Source: Hymenobacter sp. J193 (GTDB lineage Bacteria > Bacteroidota > Bacteroidia > Cytophagales > Hymenobacteraceae). Taken from it: a stretch of DNA of 64,000 bases. The notes under the pieces were generated by a model. The model did no database searches. It saw nothing but the letters and a program-made list of their open reading frames with translations, and was not told the DNA's origin. Both the position numbers and the translations under genes were made by a program. Below, piece by piece: positions 41,387-49,785 of the stretch. The stretch lies in assembly GCF_024700075.1 (NCBI RefSeq), contig NZ_JAJONE010000004.1, positions 62,001 through 126,000 of the forward strand, read 5' to 3'. Positions within the stretch are counted from its first letter, which is position 1. Each line of letters begins with the position of its first letter.

Positions 41387-43666
41387 ATGCCCGCAACTTC
41401 TCCCCCGCGCGACAACGACCCGCAGGAGCTCGACCGCTTCAAGCAATCCATTGACCTGGTGGACTACGCCACCCGGCGCCACGGCTACGACGTGAAAAAG
41501 GCCGGCCCCCGTGGTCACTGGCACCAGCTGGAAAAGGACGGCGAGATGCTCATCGTCTCCCGCAAGGGCGACCACCAGGTGTACCTGAACCCCGGCGACG
41601 ACCGGGACTCCGGCTCCATCATCGACTTCGTGAAAACCCGCGAAAACCAGACCCTGGGCCAGGTGCGGCAGACCCTGCGCCAGTACTTGGGCGAGCCCGA
41701 GCAAGGCTGGCAGGCGGCCACCTCTCCCCCACTGCCCGCCCCGGCGGCGTACGCACCCACGCCCACCGGGCCGACCGAGATGGAATCGGAGGCCGAGCGC
41801 CGGGCCCGTCTCGTGGCGGCGGTGATGGGCACCCACGCCACGCTAACCGACCGCAGCTACCTGCATAATCGCCATCTCTCCGATGAGACCATCGACAGCC
41901 CGGCTTTTCAGGTGCGGGTCTTCACCAGCCAGCAGGGCAACTTCCGCAACACGGCTTTTCCCCTCTACAACGAGCACGGCATTGCCACCGTGGAGCAGCG
42001 CAACAACGAGTACAAGCACTTGCTGCAGCTGCCCAAAACCGGGGTGTGGGTGTCGCACCCCACCGAGGGCAAGGACACGCCCGTGCAGCGTATGGTGGTG
42101 TCGGAGAGCCCCGTGGATGCCATGAGCTACCACCAGCTCCACCACCGCGGCGCGCAAGGGCAGCCCAACACGCTTTACGTGGCCACCAGCGGCACCGTCA
42201 CCGAGCGGCAGGTGGAACTCATTCAAAAGCTCATTGACAAGCAGGAGCCGAAGGAAGTGGTGCTGGCCAACGACAACGACGCCGCCGGCCGCCGCTTCAA
42301 CATCAATTACCTCAACGAGCTGCAGGTGCCGCGCCGGGCCCGGGAAGTAGCCGATGGCCAGGTGGCCTACGACGAAGCCCCCCGCCCGGTAGAGTGGCAC
42401 GCCACAGCCGCCGGCAAGTACCACACCGCCCTGCGGGTGGAGTATCACCACGCCACTCGTGCCGAGGGTACCGAGCAGCTGAGCCAGCTCACCGCGCAGG
42501 TGCAGCAGCTACGGCCGGCGGCGGACGAAACGGTGGTCCTGGAGGTGCAGCGGGCCACCCGGCAGGAAACCGTCGTGCGCCTGGTTGTTCCCAATGCTGA
42601 CAGCCACGCCCTCGAAGACCTGGCCCGCACCCTGCACGCCCAGCGCGAAACGCAGCGCGAGCAGCTTGAGCGCCAGTCCCAAGAGCCAGGCCGGCAGCCC
42701 GAGAACTTTATTCGCACCGAGTACGCCATCAGCAAGGACTTTAACCGCGACCTGGAGCTGTTAAGTCAGGGCCTCAGCCGCGAGCAAATTGCACAGCAAG
42801 CCCGCACCGACGAACTGGCCAAGGAGCAGCTACGCCAGGAAAAAGCCCGTCAGGAACAGGAGCAGCGCCAGCAGGCTCAGCAGCGCGAAGCCGAGCGTGA
42901 GCAGGCAGCCAGCTCACCGGAGGCTCAGCACCGGGATGCCGAGCACCGGCGTCAGGCTGCTGGGCTCGTAGTCGCAGCGGCCAGCGGCGACCCAGCCCTG
43001 CAGCGGGCCGTGCAGCTGACGGTAACCGAGCCCACTCCGGCGGATGAGGCCACACCCAGCCAGGCCCAGCAGATGCGGGAGCTGCTGCGCAAGGCCGGCG
43101 CCCAAATAGAGTTGCGAGCGGAAACGGACCCCACCAGCGGACAGCTGCGCAGTGAGCTCGACGTACGCTACCAGCCCCACGGTACGCCCGGCGGCCTGCG
43201 CCAGCTCAGCCAGACGCTCGATGCGCTGGATAAGTCGCCGTTGGTGACGCTCACCGAACCCGTTGACGAGCAGGCTGAGCGTCGGCGGTTAGCCGCCGCT
43301 CCCCCGGAGCAGCAATCGGTGACGAAAACGGCCATCATTCGCATCGACGAGCCGGAGCCGCAGCCGGGGGCTAACGGTCAGGCGGAAGCCGTAGCGGAGC
43401 AGCTGCGCGCCGCGGGCCTGAACACCGGCTCGCTGCGCAGCGCCACCGACCCAGCCACTCACCAGCGCCACAGTGAAATCGAAGTCAGCTACCGGCTCGA
43501 CCAGCCGAACCTGGCGCGGGTTAGTGCGGCGCTCGATGACGTGGCCCGCCAGCCCGGCGCCCACCTGCACGAGCACGCTGCCGACCGGGCTGAGCGGCAC
43601 CGTCTAGCTCCTAGCGGTATTAGTGCCAGCACCCTAGCCGAGCGTACTGCCGGGCCCGAGCGGTAA
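41387..43666 (+). CDS. Toprim/primase-like protein with C-terminal repeats
   Basis: The start MPATSPPRDN gives 759 residues. Residues about 15-110 (IDLVDYATRRHGYDVKKAGP, KGDHQVYLNPGDDRDSGSII) resemble the DUF3991/CHC2-type primase N-domain. A toprim region follows with MVVSESPVDAMSYHQLHHRG and a VVLANDNDAAGRRFNINYL-like DxD. A highly charged Gln/Glu/Arg coiled coil is at about 485-550. The C-terminal part has two related modules of about 100 residues (near 570-650 and 680-760, each with LR(K/A)AG, a TDP block and QxxAxxRR or RAERHRL). Probable role: primer synthesis for the transferred strand. The repeats have no recognised family. Confidence 0.7.
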   Translation: MPATSPPRDNDPQELDRFKQSIDLVDYATRRHGYDVKKAGPRGHWHQLEKDGEMLIVSRKGDHQVYLNPGDDRDSGSIIDFVKTRENQTLGQVRQTLRQYLGEPEQGWQAATSPPLPAPAAYAPTPTGPTEMESEAERRARLVAAVMGTHATLTDRSYLHNRHLSDETIDSPAFQVRVFTSQQGNFRNTAFPLYNEHGIATVEQRNNEYKHLLQLPKTGVWVSHPTEGKDTPVQRMVVSESPVDAMSYHQLHHRGAQGQPNTLYVATSGTVTERQVELIQKLIDKQEPKEVVLANDNDAAGRRFNINYLNELQVPRRAREVADGQVAYDEAPRPVEWHATAAGKYHTALRVEYHHATRAEGTEQLSQLTAQVQQLRPAADETVVLEVQRATRQETVVRLVVPNADSHALEDLARTLHAQRETQREQLERQSQEPGRQPENFIRTEYAISKDFNRDLELLSQGLSREQIAQQARTDELAKEQLRQEKARQEQEQRQQAQQREAEREQAASSPEAQHRDAEHRRQAAGLVVAAASGDPALQRAVQLTVTEPTPADEATPSQAQQMRELLRKAGAQIELRAETDPTSGQLRSELDVRYQPHGTPGGLRQLSQTLDALDKSPLVTLTEPVDEQAERRRLAAAPPEQQSVTKTAIIRIDEPEPQPGANGQAEAVAEQLRAAGLNTGSLRSATDPATHQRHSEIEVSYRLDQPNLARVSAALDDVARQPGAHLHEHAADRAERHRLAPSGISASTLAERTAGPER

Positions 43667-43745
43667 GCGGATTCTGCTTCTGAGTCAAAGACCCAGAAAA
43701 TGTGCGCTGATTCTTTAGTTTTGCAGGAATAGCAAGCTGCCCACC

Positions 43746-43883
43746 ATGCTGGCAAAAACAGGTTCTACTACTCATGCTCCGTTTGGCCTGCTCCTGGCAG
43801 ACCAGACCCTGGCACCCGCTGCTCTGCGGCCGCTGCCTATTTCCGAGCGCCCGGCCCTGTTTGTGGGTCCGCATCGAGGCTAA
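43746..43883 (+). CDS. Possible 45-residue protein
   Basis: ATG at 43746 to TAA at 43883 encodes MLAKTGSTTHAPFGLLLADQ and 25 more residues with no recognised motif. A -7-like TAGTTTTG (43716-43723) lies 23 bp before it and a strong terminator follows at 43924. These signals support a transcript. Coding is uncertain. Confidence 0.3.
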   Translation: MLAKTGSTTHAPFGLLLADQTLAPAALRPLPISERPALFVGPHRG

Positions 43884-43923
43884 TCCAACTTCCTGGTAAA
43901 CGTCCCGCCGCAATTATGCGGCT

Positions 43924-43967
43924 GCCCGCGGCTTGCTTACTGCCCGCGGGCTGGGCTGTTTTTTTTC
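43924..43967 (+). terminator. Terminator after the primase-like operon
   Basis: GCCCGCGG and CCGCGGGC form a stem with a 12-base loop, followed by a T run (43959-43966). It stands about 260 bp past the primase-like stop. Confidence 0.75.
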
Positions 43968-44034
43968 CGGCCCTTGCTATTGCGGGCAGGCCGGAACCCT
44001 CTTTGCATTCCCTTCCACGCTAGTACCCTCCGTT

Positions 44035-44295
44035 ATGATATCTACCGGTCACCGGCCATTTTCCAACTTCTGCCCGGCCATGAAAGGCCTGATTTTACAG
44101 CTTATCCGGGACGAATACCAACCCCTGCTGCAACTACCATCGACCCTGTCGGCCGAGGCCTGGTCCGAGGCCGTTACCAAGGCCAACCCCATCCTGTTTT
44201 ACCTTAACGACGGCGCCCCCCTGATTCAAATTGGGGAAGCTTCCCGCCAAAGCCTGCTCAAATTTCTCAAGCAGCAATTTGGCCCCGCGCAGTAG
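44035..44295 (+). CDS. Small hypothetical protein
   Basis: ATG at 44035 gives 86 residues, an alternative ATG at 44080 gives 71. The main part is MKGLILQLIRDEYQPLLQLP, then SAEAWSEAVTKANPILFYLN and a basic end (SRQSLLKFLKQQFG). A CTTTG -7-like element lies about 26 bp before 44035. No family is recognised. The following terminator at 44315 supports expression as a single unit. Confidence 0.45.
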   Translation: MISTGHRPFSNFCPAMKGLILQLIRDEYQPLLQLPSTLSAEAWSEAVTKANPILFYLNDGAPLIQIGEASRQSLLKFLKQQFGPAQ

Positions 44296-44314
44296 GTCGC
44301 GGCTCGGCTCGCTG

Positions 44315-44347
44315 AAACGCCCGGTTGGTTATCCAATCGGGCGTTTT
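44315..44347 (+). terminator. Terminator after the small hypothetical gene
   Basis: AAACGCCCGGTTGG, a short loop TTAT and CCAATCGGGCGTTTT form a near-perfect stem with a T-rich end, 19 bp past the stop. Confidence 0.85.
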
Positions 44348-44593
44348 CGTTTTAAACCCTAACCGCCGGTCTCCTAAGCAAACGCTCGGGGAAGCGCCAT
44401 TCCACCGTCCCCAGGTTACAGATGCGACCACTACCCAGGGTAGTTCAGACGCCAAGGGGCAGTGGGGGAGAAATGTTTTACGAAGGGCAAATAAATCAAT
44501 AATTGTTGTTAAAAAAGCAACAAATGACGCTAAAAATGCGTTTAATAAGTAAGGAAACGGTTTTAGAAACAGTCACTTAGCCCTTACTCAGCG

Positions 44594-45889
44594 ATGATAA
44601 AGCAAGCCCGCCCCGCCGCTCAAAACACTGCCCGCCCCGATGTGTACCAGCTTGTAACCGACCGGGTAATTGAGGCCCTCGAAGCCGGTCAGATTGCCTG
44701 GCGCAAGCCCTGGCACGCGGCCTACGGTCTGCCCCGCAACTACGTGAGCGGCCGGGCTTACACCGGCATCAATGCCTTTCTGCTGCACCTGGTCGGCGGC
44801 ACGCCGTTCTTTCTAACGTTCCGGCAGGCCAAGGAGCTGGGCGGCAACATCCGCAAGGGTGCCAAGGGCATGCCCGTGATTTACTACAACGTCACGACTC
44901 GCACCGACAAGCAAACCGGCGAGGAAGAGAAAACGCCATTTATCAAGTACTACACGGTCTTTTCCGTGGACGACGTGGAAGGCGTGGAAATCGTCCTGCC
45001 CGAGCAGCCCCAAGACCGGAACCACGAGCCCTTGGCAGCCGCCGAGGCCCTGGTAACGAATTGGGCTACCTGCCCCCGGATTGAGCACGGCGGTACGCAG
45101 GCCTTCTATGCTCCGGGTCCTGACTTTGTACAAGTACCCCGCCCGGAAACCTTCATCAGTGGCGAGGCCTATTACTCGACCCTATTTCACGAGCTGACCC
45201 ACGCCACCGGCCACGCCAGCCGCCTGGACCGTCCCGACCTGGCCGAAGCCCTGCGCCCGAGTGGCCGCGCCGGCTACGCCCGCGAGGAGCTGACGGCGGA
45301 AATGGGCGCCGCTTTTCTGTGCGGCCACGCTGGCCTAAACCCCAGCGCCACGCTGGAAAACACGGCCGCCTACCTACAGTTTTGGCTGGAGCAGCTGCGC
45401 GGGGATAAAAAGCTGGTGGTGCAGGCCGCCAGCCGGGCCCAGCGCGCGGCAGAGCTGATACTGGGCCGCCCGGCTCCCGAGGATACCGAGCCCGACCCGC
45501 AGCCGACCCCCGCCAGCCCCGCCCCTGCGGCTGTGGTCGTGGCCTCTGAGCATGCGCAGCCAGCATGCTGCGGGGAAACCGGGGCCATACCGTCCCGCCC
45601 GGTGCTGCCCACGCTGCCACCGGTGATTTTGGGGCAGGAAACCCTGCCTTCGCTGACCACGGTCGTGGTCGCCACGCAGCGCATCGAGCTGACCCGCCTG
45701 CTGGAGCATCCCGCCTTTACCGATGAGCAGCGCCGCACGGCCACCGGCCGCATCCTGGCCGAAACCGACCCCGCCCGGCTGGGCCGCTGGCTGACCAACA
45801 TCATGCAGCGGGTGGCCGAGTGGGAAGACCAAACCCTGGCTGAGGAGGCGCGCCAGAACCCGCGCCCCTATCCGTTGGACGAGTGCTGA
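44594..45889 (+). CDS. ardC: ArdC-type antirestriction / zincin-like protein
   Basis: The 431-residue protein has an N-terminal ArdC ssDNA-binding domain (RVIEALEAGQIAWRKPWHAA, GINAFLLHLVGGTPFFLTFR, LGGNIRKGAKGMPVIYY) and a metallopeptidase domain with HELTHATGHASRLDR at about 198-212, the HExxH zinc motif plus later His and a Glu in REELTAEMGAAFLCG. ArdC proteins protect incoming plasmid DNA from restriction. The C-terminal about 140 residues are Pro/Ala-rich then helical, with no known domain. An AT-rich leader of about 110 bp precedes the gene. Confidence 0.88.
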   Translation: MIKQARPAAQNTARPDVYQLVTDRVIEALEAGQIAWRKPWHAAYGLPRNYVSGRAYTGINAFLLHLVGGTPFFLTFRQAKELGGNIRKGAKGMPVIYYNVTTRTDKQTGEEEKTPFIKYYTVFSVDDVEGVEIVLPEQPQDRNHEPLAAAEALVTNWATCPRIEHGGTQAFYAPGPDFVQVPRPETFISGEAYYSTLFHELTHATGHASRLDRPDLAEALRPSGRAGYAREELTAEMGAAFLCGHAGLNPSATLENTAAYLQFWLEQLRGDKKLVVQAASRAQRAAELILGRPAPEDTEPDPQPTPASPAPAAVVVASEHAQPACCGETGAIPSRPVLPTLPPVILGQETLPSLTTVVVATQRIELTRLLEHPAFTDEQRRTATGRILAETDPARLGRWLTNIMQRVAEWEDQTLAEEARQNPRPYPLDEC

Positions 45890-45991
45890 CCCTTAGCCGT
45901 CGCTTACATCTTCTTTCATCGGCGGGACCGGGGGCAGTGGGGTACCGTTCCACCGTCCCCGGTCTGCCGGCTTGCTTCCTTAACGTTTTTT

Positions 45992-46288
45992 ATGCCTACC
46001 CCCCCTCCCCTACCGCCCCGCGTTGCCACCGCGCCGGCCCGGCGGTTTACCGACCTGCTGCGCCACGGCCGCTTCAGCTTCACCGAGCGCGAGCTGATGG
46101 AGCACCTGCGCATGACTTACCGCACCATCAAGCAGCGCGAGGCCGACCCGTCCACGCTCACCATCGCCGAGCTGCTGCGGGTTGCGGATTTGCTCAACGA
46201 GCCCGTGCAGGACATAATCGCCGTGGTCCTGGCTGAGGTGCAGTCCGGGGTTAGCTCGCCGGCTGGAACTCCCTCTACTTCCCTTTAG
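45992..46288 (+). CDS. Small HTH (Cro/C1-like) protein
   Basis: The 98-residue protein has a Pro-rich start (MPTPPPLPPRVATAPARR) followed by FSFTERELMEHLRMTYRTIK and READPSTLTIAELLRVADLL, which fit a helix-turn-helix of the XRE type. It may repress the ardC or partition transcripts. The gene is convergent with the partition accessory gene at 46275 and overlaps it by 14 bp at the 3' end. Confidence 0.6.
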   Translation: MPTPPPLPPRVATAPARRFTDLLRHGRFSFTERELMEHLRMTYRTIKQREADPSTLTIAELLRVADLLNEPVQDIIAVVLAEVQSGVSSPAGTPSTSL

Positions 46289-46808
46289 CGGGCGGGCCGT
46301 GCTGGAGGTAGTAGTTAACCGCTTCGTCGACCAACTCTTTTAAGTACACCCGCCGGCTGTGGTGCATAAGCTCCTCGTGGATGTAAGCCAGGGCGGCCCG
46401 CTGGGTTTCCCCCTCCAGGCGAATTAAGGAAGGCTGCAGCCCCACAGCCCCACTTTCCGCCTGAGCTGGTGCTTGTACCTTGGGGGGGCGCCCCCTCCCC
46501 TTGCGGGCTTCCGGCGCTACAGCGGCCTGCTGCGGCTTGGTTACGGGCTGAGCGGCTGGCGCTGGTGCTGCTGCCGCTGCTGCCGGAGCTTTCGTTACTG
46601 GCGGAGCGGCCACCGGTGCTGGTACTGGTGCTGGTACTGGTGCTGGTACTGGTGCTGGTACTGGTGCTGGTGCTGGTGCTGGTGGTGCAACGGGCGCTGC
46701 GGCCGCTGGCTCCGTGGCGGCTGGGGCTGCCGGCATGTGGCCGGGCTGTCCGCGCAGCATGGACATTTTCTCGTCCGTGGAGATTTTCAGGCGTTGAATC
46801 TTGGCCAT
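46275..46808 (-). CDS. ParA-associated partition/accessory protein with Pro-Ala repeat
   Basis: The 177-residue protein starts MAKIQRLKIS, with an extremely Pro/Ala-rich middle (APAPVPAPVPAPV and similar, about residues 40-95) encoded by tandem 12-bp repeats, an AT-hook-like GRGRPPK near 105-111, and a C-terminal helical domain (AALAYIHEELMHHSRRVYLK, ELVDEAVNYYLQHG) reminiscent of ribbon-helix-helix or ParB-like small partition partners. Its ATG overlaps the parA stop by one base, so the two are translationally coupled. It probably acts as the centromere-binding partner of ParA, an inference from order and size. Confidence 0.6.
   Translation of the reverse strand: MAKIQRLKISTDEKMSMLRGQPGHMPAAPAATEPAAAAPVAPPAPAPAPVPAPVPAPVPAPVPAPVAAPPVTKAPAAAAAAPAPAAQPVTKPQQAAVAPEARKGRGRPPKVQAPAQAESGAVGLQPSLIRLEGETQRAALAYIHEELMHHSRRVYLKELVDEAVNYYLQHGPPAKGK
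46615..46680 (-). repeat. Tandem GGTGCTGGTACT repeat inside the partition gene
   Basis: On the plus strand GGTGCT and GGTACT alternate four times (12-bp unit), then GGTGCT recurs three times. On the minus strand it codes Ala-Pro and Val-Pro units. Copy number is likely to vary by slippage without changing the frame. Confidence 0.85.
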
Positions 46809-47536
46809 TACGATACGAGTTCAGAGGTGAGCCCAGCGCGGGCAATCAGTTCGTCGCACAGGGCGCGCACTTCCGTTTCCACGGCAGCATCGGCCCCCAC
46901 CGCCCGCCGGTAGGCCGGGTTGAGGTAGCTGTAGCGGGTTGAGAGGCGCTTGTAACAGCCGAGCTGGCGCAGCGAGGCCTGCAGGCGCGGCAAGCCCAAG
47001 GCGTCGGTGAATTCGTCCATGTCCTTTTCCTCTTTCAGGTTGGTGCGGTGCGAGTGCACGCCGAAGAATTGGAAGTCCAGCCCCTGCTCCCGCGAGAGCC
47101 GGGAAATCTCCTGCAGCAGCTGCATAAAGGAAATCGTGGCCAGGCGCTCGGCGTCCGAGGCCCCCACGGGCACGAGCACCACGTTGGCGCCGCTGAGCAC
47201 GTCAATCATGGCCGTATCATCCGAGCGGCCCGGCACGTCGATGAACACCACATCGTAGTCGTCGCTGACCTCGTCGAGCCGGTCATACACTTGGCCCATG
47301 CCCACTGATTCCAGGGCATAGGGAAAAGCAGGGTCGGCCAGCGTGCCGGCTGCGCGCTCCTGGTCCACGCTGGGCTGGTCGTTGGTCAGGCGCACCCCGG
47401 CCAGGGTTTGCTGGGAGTCGGCATCGACCACGAGCACGCGGTAGCCATAGTCGGCCGAGAGCGCGCCGGCCAGCACGGTGATGAGGGTACTCTTACCAAT
47501 GCCACCCTTCTGGTTGGCAACGCAGATGATTTTCAT
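46808..47536 (-). CDS. parA: ParA-family partition ATPase
   Basis: The 242-residue protein has the deviant Walker A KGGIGKS near residues 10-16 (NQKGGIGKSTLITVLAGALS), a DTYRLVVDADSQQTLAGV-like switch region (VLVVDADSQQTLAGVRL), and FIDVPGRSDDTAMIDVL. Such proteins partition plasmids or, in CTns, are called TraA. It is followed by the accessory gene with one-base overlap. An AT-rich repeat-bearing region lies upstream, where a ParA-type centromere or autoregulatory operator would be. Classification is safe, precise role (plasmid partition versus transfer) is inferred. Confidence 0.85.
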   Translation of the reverse strand: MKIICVANQKGGIGKSTLITVLAGALSADYGYRVLVVDADSQQTLAGVRLTNDQPSVDQERAAGTLADPAFPYALESVGMGQVYDRLDEVSDDYDVVFIDVPGRSDDTAMIDVLSGANVVLVPVGASDAERLATISFMQLLQEISRLSREQGLDFQFFGVHSHRTNLKEEKDMDEFTDALGLPRLQASLRQLGCYKRLSTRYSYLNPAYRRAVGADAAVETEVRALCDELIARAGLTSELVS

Positions 47537-47586
47537 AAAACGGGGGAACTAACGGGTAAAGCCCCAACGGGCGTAGGCAGGTTGCA

Positions 47587-47889
47587 AAATAAGCAGCTTA
47601 TTTCTCAGTTTTCAAACTTACTTGTAAACTTGTTTTTTTGTTTCCTAGAAAATAAAGCAACTATTTTACTAGAAAATAAGCTGCTTGATTTCTTGTCTTG
47701 CTTATTTCTTGAAAAAACTTAAAACAAAGGAAACAAAAATTATTGATTACCAACTTCTCAGTAAACATTTATCAAAAGCTCTTAAGAAACTTATTTCCTA
47801 AAATCCTAAGAAACAAACCAGAATACGGGGCGTAAAGCGGCAGGGATGCAAGGTCAGAGTTTCTATTTTCCTTGTTTCCTAGGAAATAA
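47587..47889. repeat. AT-rich iterons upstream of parA
   Basis: Three copies of TTTnCTAGnAAATAA occur: TTTCCTAGAAAATAA (47641-47655), TTTACTAGAAAATAA (47665-47679) and TTTCCTAGGAAATAA (47875-47889). An inverted pair AAATAAGCAGCTTATTTCT and AGAAAATAAGCTGCTT lies at 47587 and 47672. The region between them is AT-rich, unlike its surroundings. A centromere or ParA operator is the simplest reading. Confidence 0.6.
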
Positions 47890-48111
47890 TAAAAAGGGGT
47901 CATCACCTTCTGACTGCGCATCACCGGTGCGGCATGGCATACCGAACAAGCAGCAGACTTAACCTCTCACAAGCAGAACAGCATGCTCCAACCCAAAGCA
48001 GAATCAACACGGGCTACCGGGGGAGGCGGCGGTAGCCGGAACCGGCCTAGTCAGCTAGCACCTAGCCTTGCGAATGCCAATAGAGAAGGTAGCAGGGTAG
48101 TTAGCAAGAAG

Positions 48112-48174
48112 ACTACCCTTTAATTGCGCTAACGCGCTGATTAAAGGGTAGTTATTTATCAACAGAGTTGATAA
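48112..48174. other. Candidate oriT (two inverted repeats before the mobilisation genes)
   Basis: A 13-bp perfect inverted repeat, ACTACCCTTTAAT at 48112-48124 and its complement at 48140-48152 with a 15-base spacer, is followed by TTATCAAC aga GTTGATAA (48156-48174). They stand 60-120 bp before the mobilisation accessory gene. Relaxase recognition hairpins commonly have this form, but the nick site cannot be read directly. Confidence 0.5.
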
Positions 48175-48232
48175 AGCTTAAAACGAATCTCTAAATTCTT
48201 AATAGACAGCAGCTAGCAGTTAAAAATTGGCT

Positions 48233-48721
48233 ATGCAGGACCAAAATCCCCCATCGTTGTCACCGCCAAGCACTGGCCCGGCCGTGAAGCACCTTACAGT
48301 CAGCGGCCCGGCGCACCGGCTAGTAAAAGCGGAGTCCGCCCGGCTGGGCCTAACCCGCACAGAATACGCCGACGCGGCCATCCGCTACTTCGCGGAAAGG
48401 AGCTTGAACCCGGTGGAAGCTCAGGCTCGGGAAGGGCAGCTCATTATGGCGGAAGTGAAGCGGCTGGGTGACCGGGTGTTTTCTTATCTGCAGGAGCAGG
48501 AGCGGGGCTTGCTGCTGGAAATGGTGCGTTCCCAGCTGCGCCAGCAGGTCGTGCAGGAACAAACGCTGCGGGTTGTGGAGAATTTATTGGCCCCGGAAGG
48601 AGGGGAGGCCCTGCATAAAATACAGCGCAAAAATCAGGAGCGTATTGCGGAAGCTACCGCCGCTGGGATGGCGGCCATTAACATTAAGTCTCTGAATAAA
48701 CAGCCTGGTAACGGGAAATAA
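48233..48721 (+). CDS. Mobilisation accessory protein (BtgA/MobA-like)
   Basis: ATG at 48233 (a TTG six bases earlier is possible) gives 162 residues. The first 60 (KHLTVSGPAHRLVKAESARL, GLTRTEYADAAIRYFAERSL) fit a ribbon-helix-helix-like DNA-binding domain, followed by a coiled coil (MAEVKRLGDRVFSYLQEQER, VRSQLRQQVVQEQTLRVVEN). This is the layout of BtgA-type accessory proteins of Bacteroides mobilisable elements, which help the relaxase bind oriT. The stop is 4 bp before the relaxase gene. Confidence 0.65.
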   Translation: MQDQNPPSLSPPSTGPAVKHLTVSGPAHRLVKAESARLGLTRTEYADAAIRYFAERSLNPVEAQAREGQLIMAEVKRLGDRVFSYLQEQERGLLLEMVRSQLRQQVVQEQTLRVVENLLAPEGGEALHKIQRKNQERIAEATAAGMAAINIKSLNKQPGNGK

Positions 48722-48725
48722 TGTC

Positions 48726-49751
48726 ATGCACGCCAAGCTAATTAACCCCAAAGCCAGCGGCAAGAAAGCTTATAATAACCAGGGCAGTGCCGCGCAGGCC
48801 TTGAATTACCTGACCCACGAGGCCCGGCAAAACGGCCAGGAAGCGCACTTCTTTGACGGGCAGCGGGAGGCACTGGACCGAGAATCCGTACTGGCGGCGC
48901 TCGATAACAACGTGAAGGGACTGCGGGCCAACGAGGCCAAGTTCTACTCCCTGGTCTTGAGTCCCAGCCCGGAAGAGCTGGCGCACATCGGGGGCGGTGA
49001 TGAGGCGAAGCTGCGCGCTTACACCCGGGAGGTGATGGCGGCCTACGCGGCGAACTTCCGCCTCAAAGACGGCGGGGCGGTGGGGAAGGACGAACTGGTA
49101 TGGGGCGCCATCATTCACCATGAGCGCACCCACCGTGGCACCGACCCGGCCGTGAAGGAAGGGGATGCCAGAGCGGGGCAGCCGCGCCCCGGCCTGCAGG
49201 CGCATATCCACGTGGTGGTCTCGGCCCGGGACCGAAATCGGCGCATCACGCTCAACCCCGGCGGGCGCGTAAGCCGGTTCAGTCTGCGCGATTGGCAGGA
49301 GGAGGCCCGGGTGCAATTCGAGCGGCAGTTTCAGTACCAGGGTCCGGCCCCAAAACGGAAAGAGGCCCCCGCCGTCTACGCGCCCAACCCGAAACGCAAC
49401 GCGCGAATTGCGGAGCGCGTCGAGCACTTAAACCGCCAGGCGGACCCGAGCCAGCGCCTGGAGGGGGAACGGGTGCAGCGCATCGCGCAGGCCCGGGGCT
49501 ATGACCCCATTTTCTACGACCGGCTGCGCCGGCTGGAAGACCGGGCCCGGCAGGGGCAGCCGCTGGACAACGCCTACCACCTGCTGGCCACGGGGCGTGA
49601 GGAGCCGGCCCGCGCCAATACCGGGCACCATGTGCGGCAGGCCCTGCACAGCCTGCAGCAAGTCCTGCGCGCCAACAGAGGCCCCGAGCACGTGATAACC
49701 GAGGACATTGGCGAGCCGCGTCGGCGCGGACAGTGGGAAGCCGAACTGTGA
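48726..49751 (+). CDS. Relaxase/mobilisation nuclease (MobB/BtgB-like, DUF5712)
   Basis: The 341-residue protein has the N-terminal nuclease domain with LNYLTHEARQNGQEAHFFDG (about 28-47), IHHERTHRGTDPAVKEGDAR (about 129-148) and the HUH-type metal motif AHIHVVVSARDRNRRITLNP (about 158-177). The probable nicking Tyr lies in the early NYLTHE or KFYSLVLSPS region. The C-terminal half is basic and helical. It nicks oriT and leads the DNA strand through the T4SS. It is encoded between the accessory protein and the coupling protein, as in Bacteroidota MobABC loci. Confidence 0.85.
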   Translation: MHAKLINPKASGKKAYNNQGSAAQALNYLTHEARQNGQEAHFFDGQREALDRESVLAALDNNVKGLRANEAKFYSLVLSPSPEELAHIGGGDEAKLRAYTREVMAAYAANFRLKDGGAVGKDELVWGAIIHHERTHRGTDPAVKEGDARAGQPRPGLQAHIHVVVSARDRNRRITLNPGGRVSRFSLRDWQEEARVQFERQFQYQGPAPKRKEAPAVYAPNPKRNARIAERVEHLNRQADPSQRLEGERVQRIAQARGYDPIFYDRLRRLEDRARQGQPLDNAYHLLATGREEPARANTGHHVRQALHSLQQVLRANRGPEHVITEDIGEPRRRGQWEAEL

Positions 49752-49785
49752 TTCAATCAAACCCTACTCTTTAGCTAAACTCTGC

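Noticed and set aside
43911..43925. CAATTATGCGG as another operator
   Set aside because: The match ends before AAG and no right half stands at the required distance.
43924..43951. The GCCCGCGG inverted repeat as a regulatory site
   Set aside because: It is followed by eight T residues, so a terminator explains it better.
44325..44552. A 75-codon frame in the AT-rich leader of ardC
   Set aside because: It begins in a terminator and has no coding-like composition; the region more likely holds only promoter sequence.
46615..46680. CRISPR-like array
   Set aside because: The repeats are contiguous 6-12-bp units without spacers and lie inside a coding frame.
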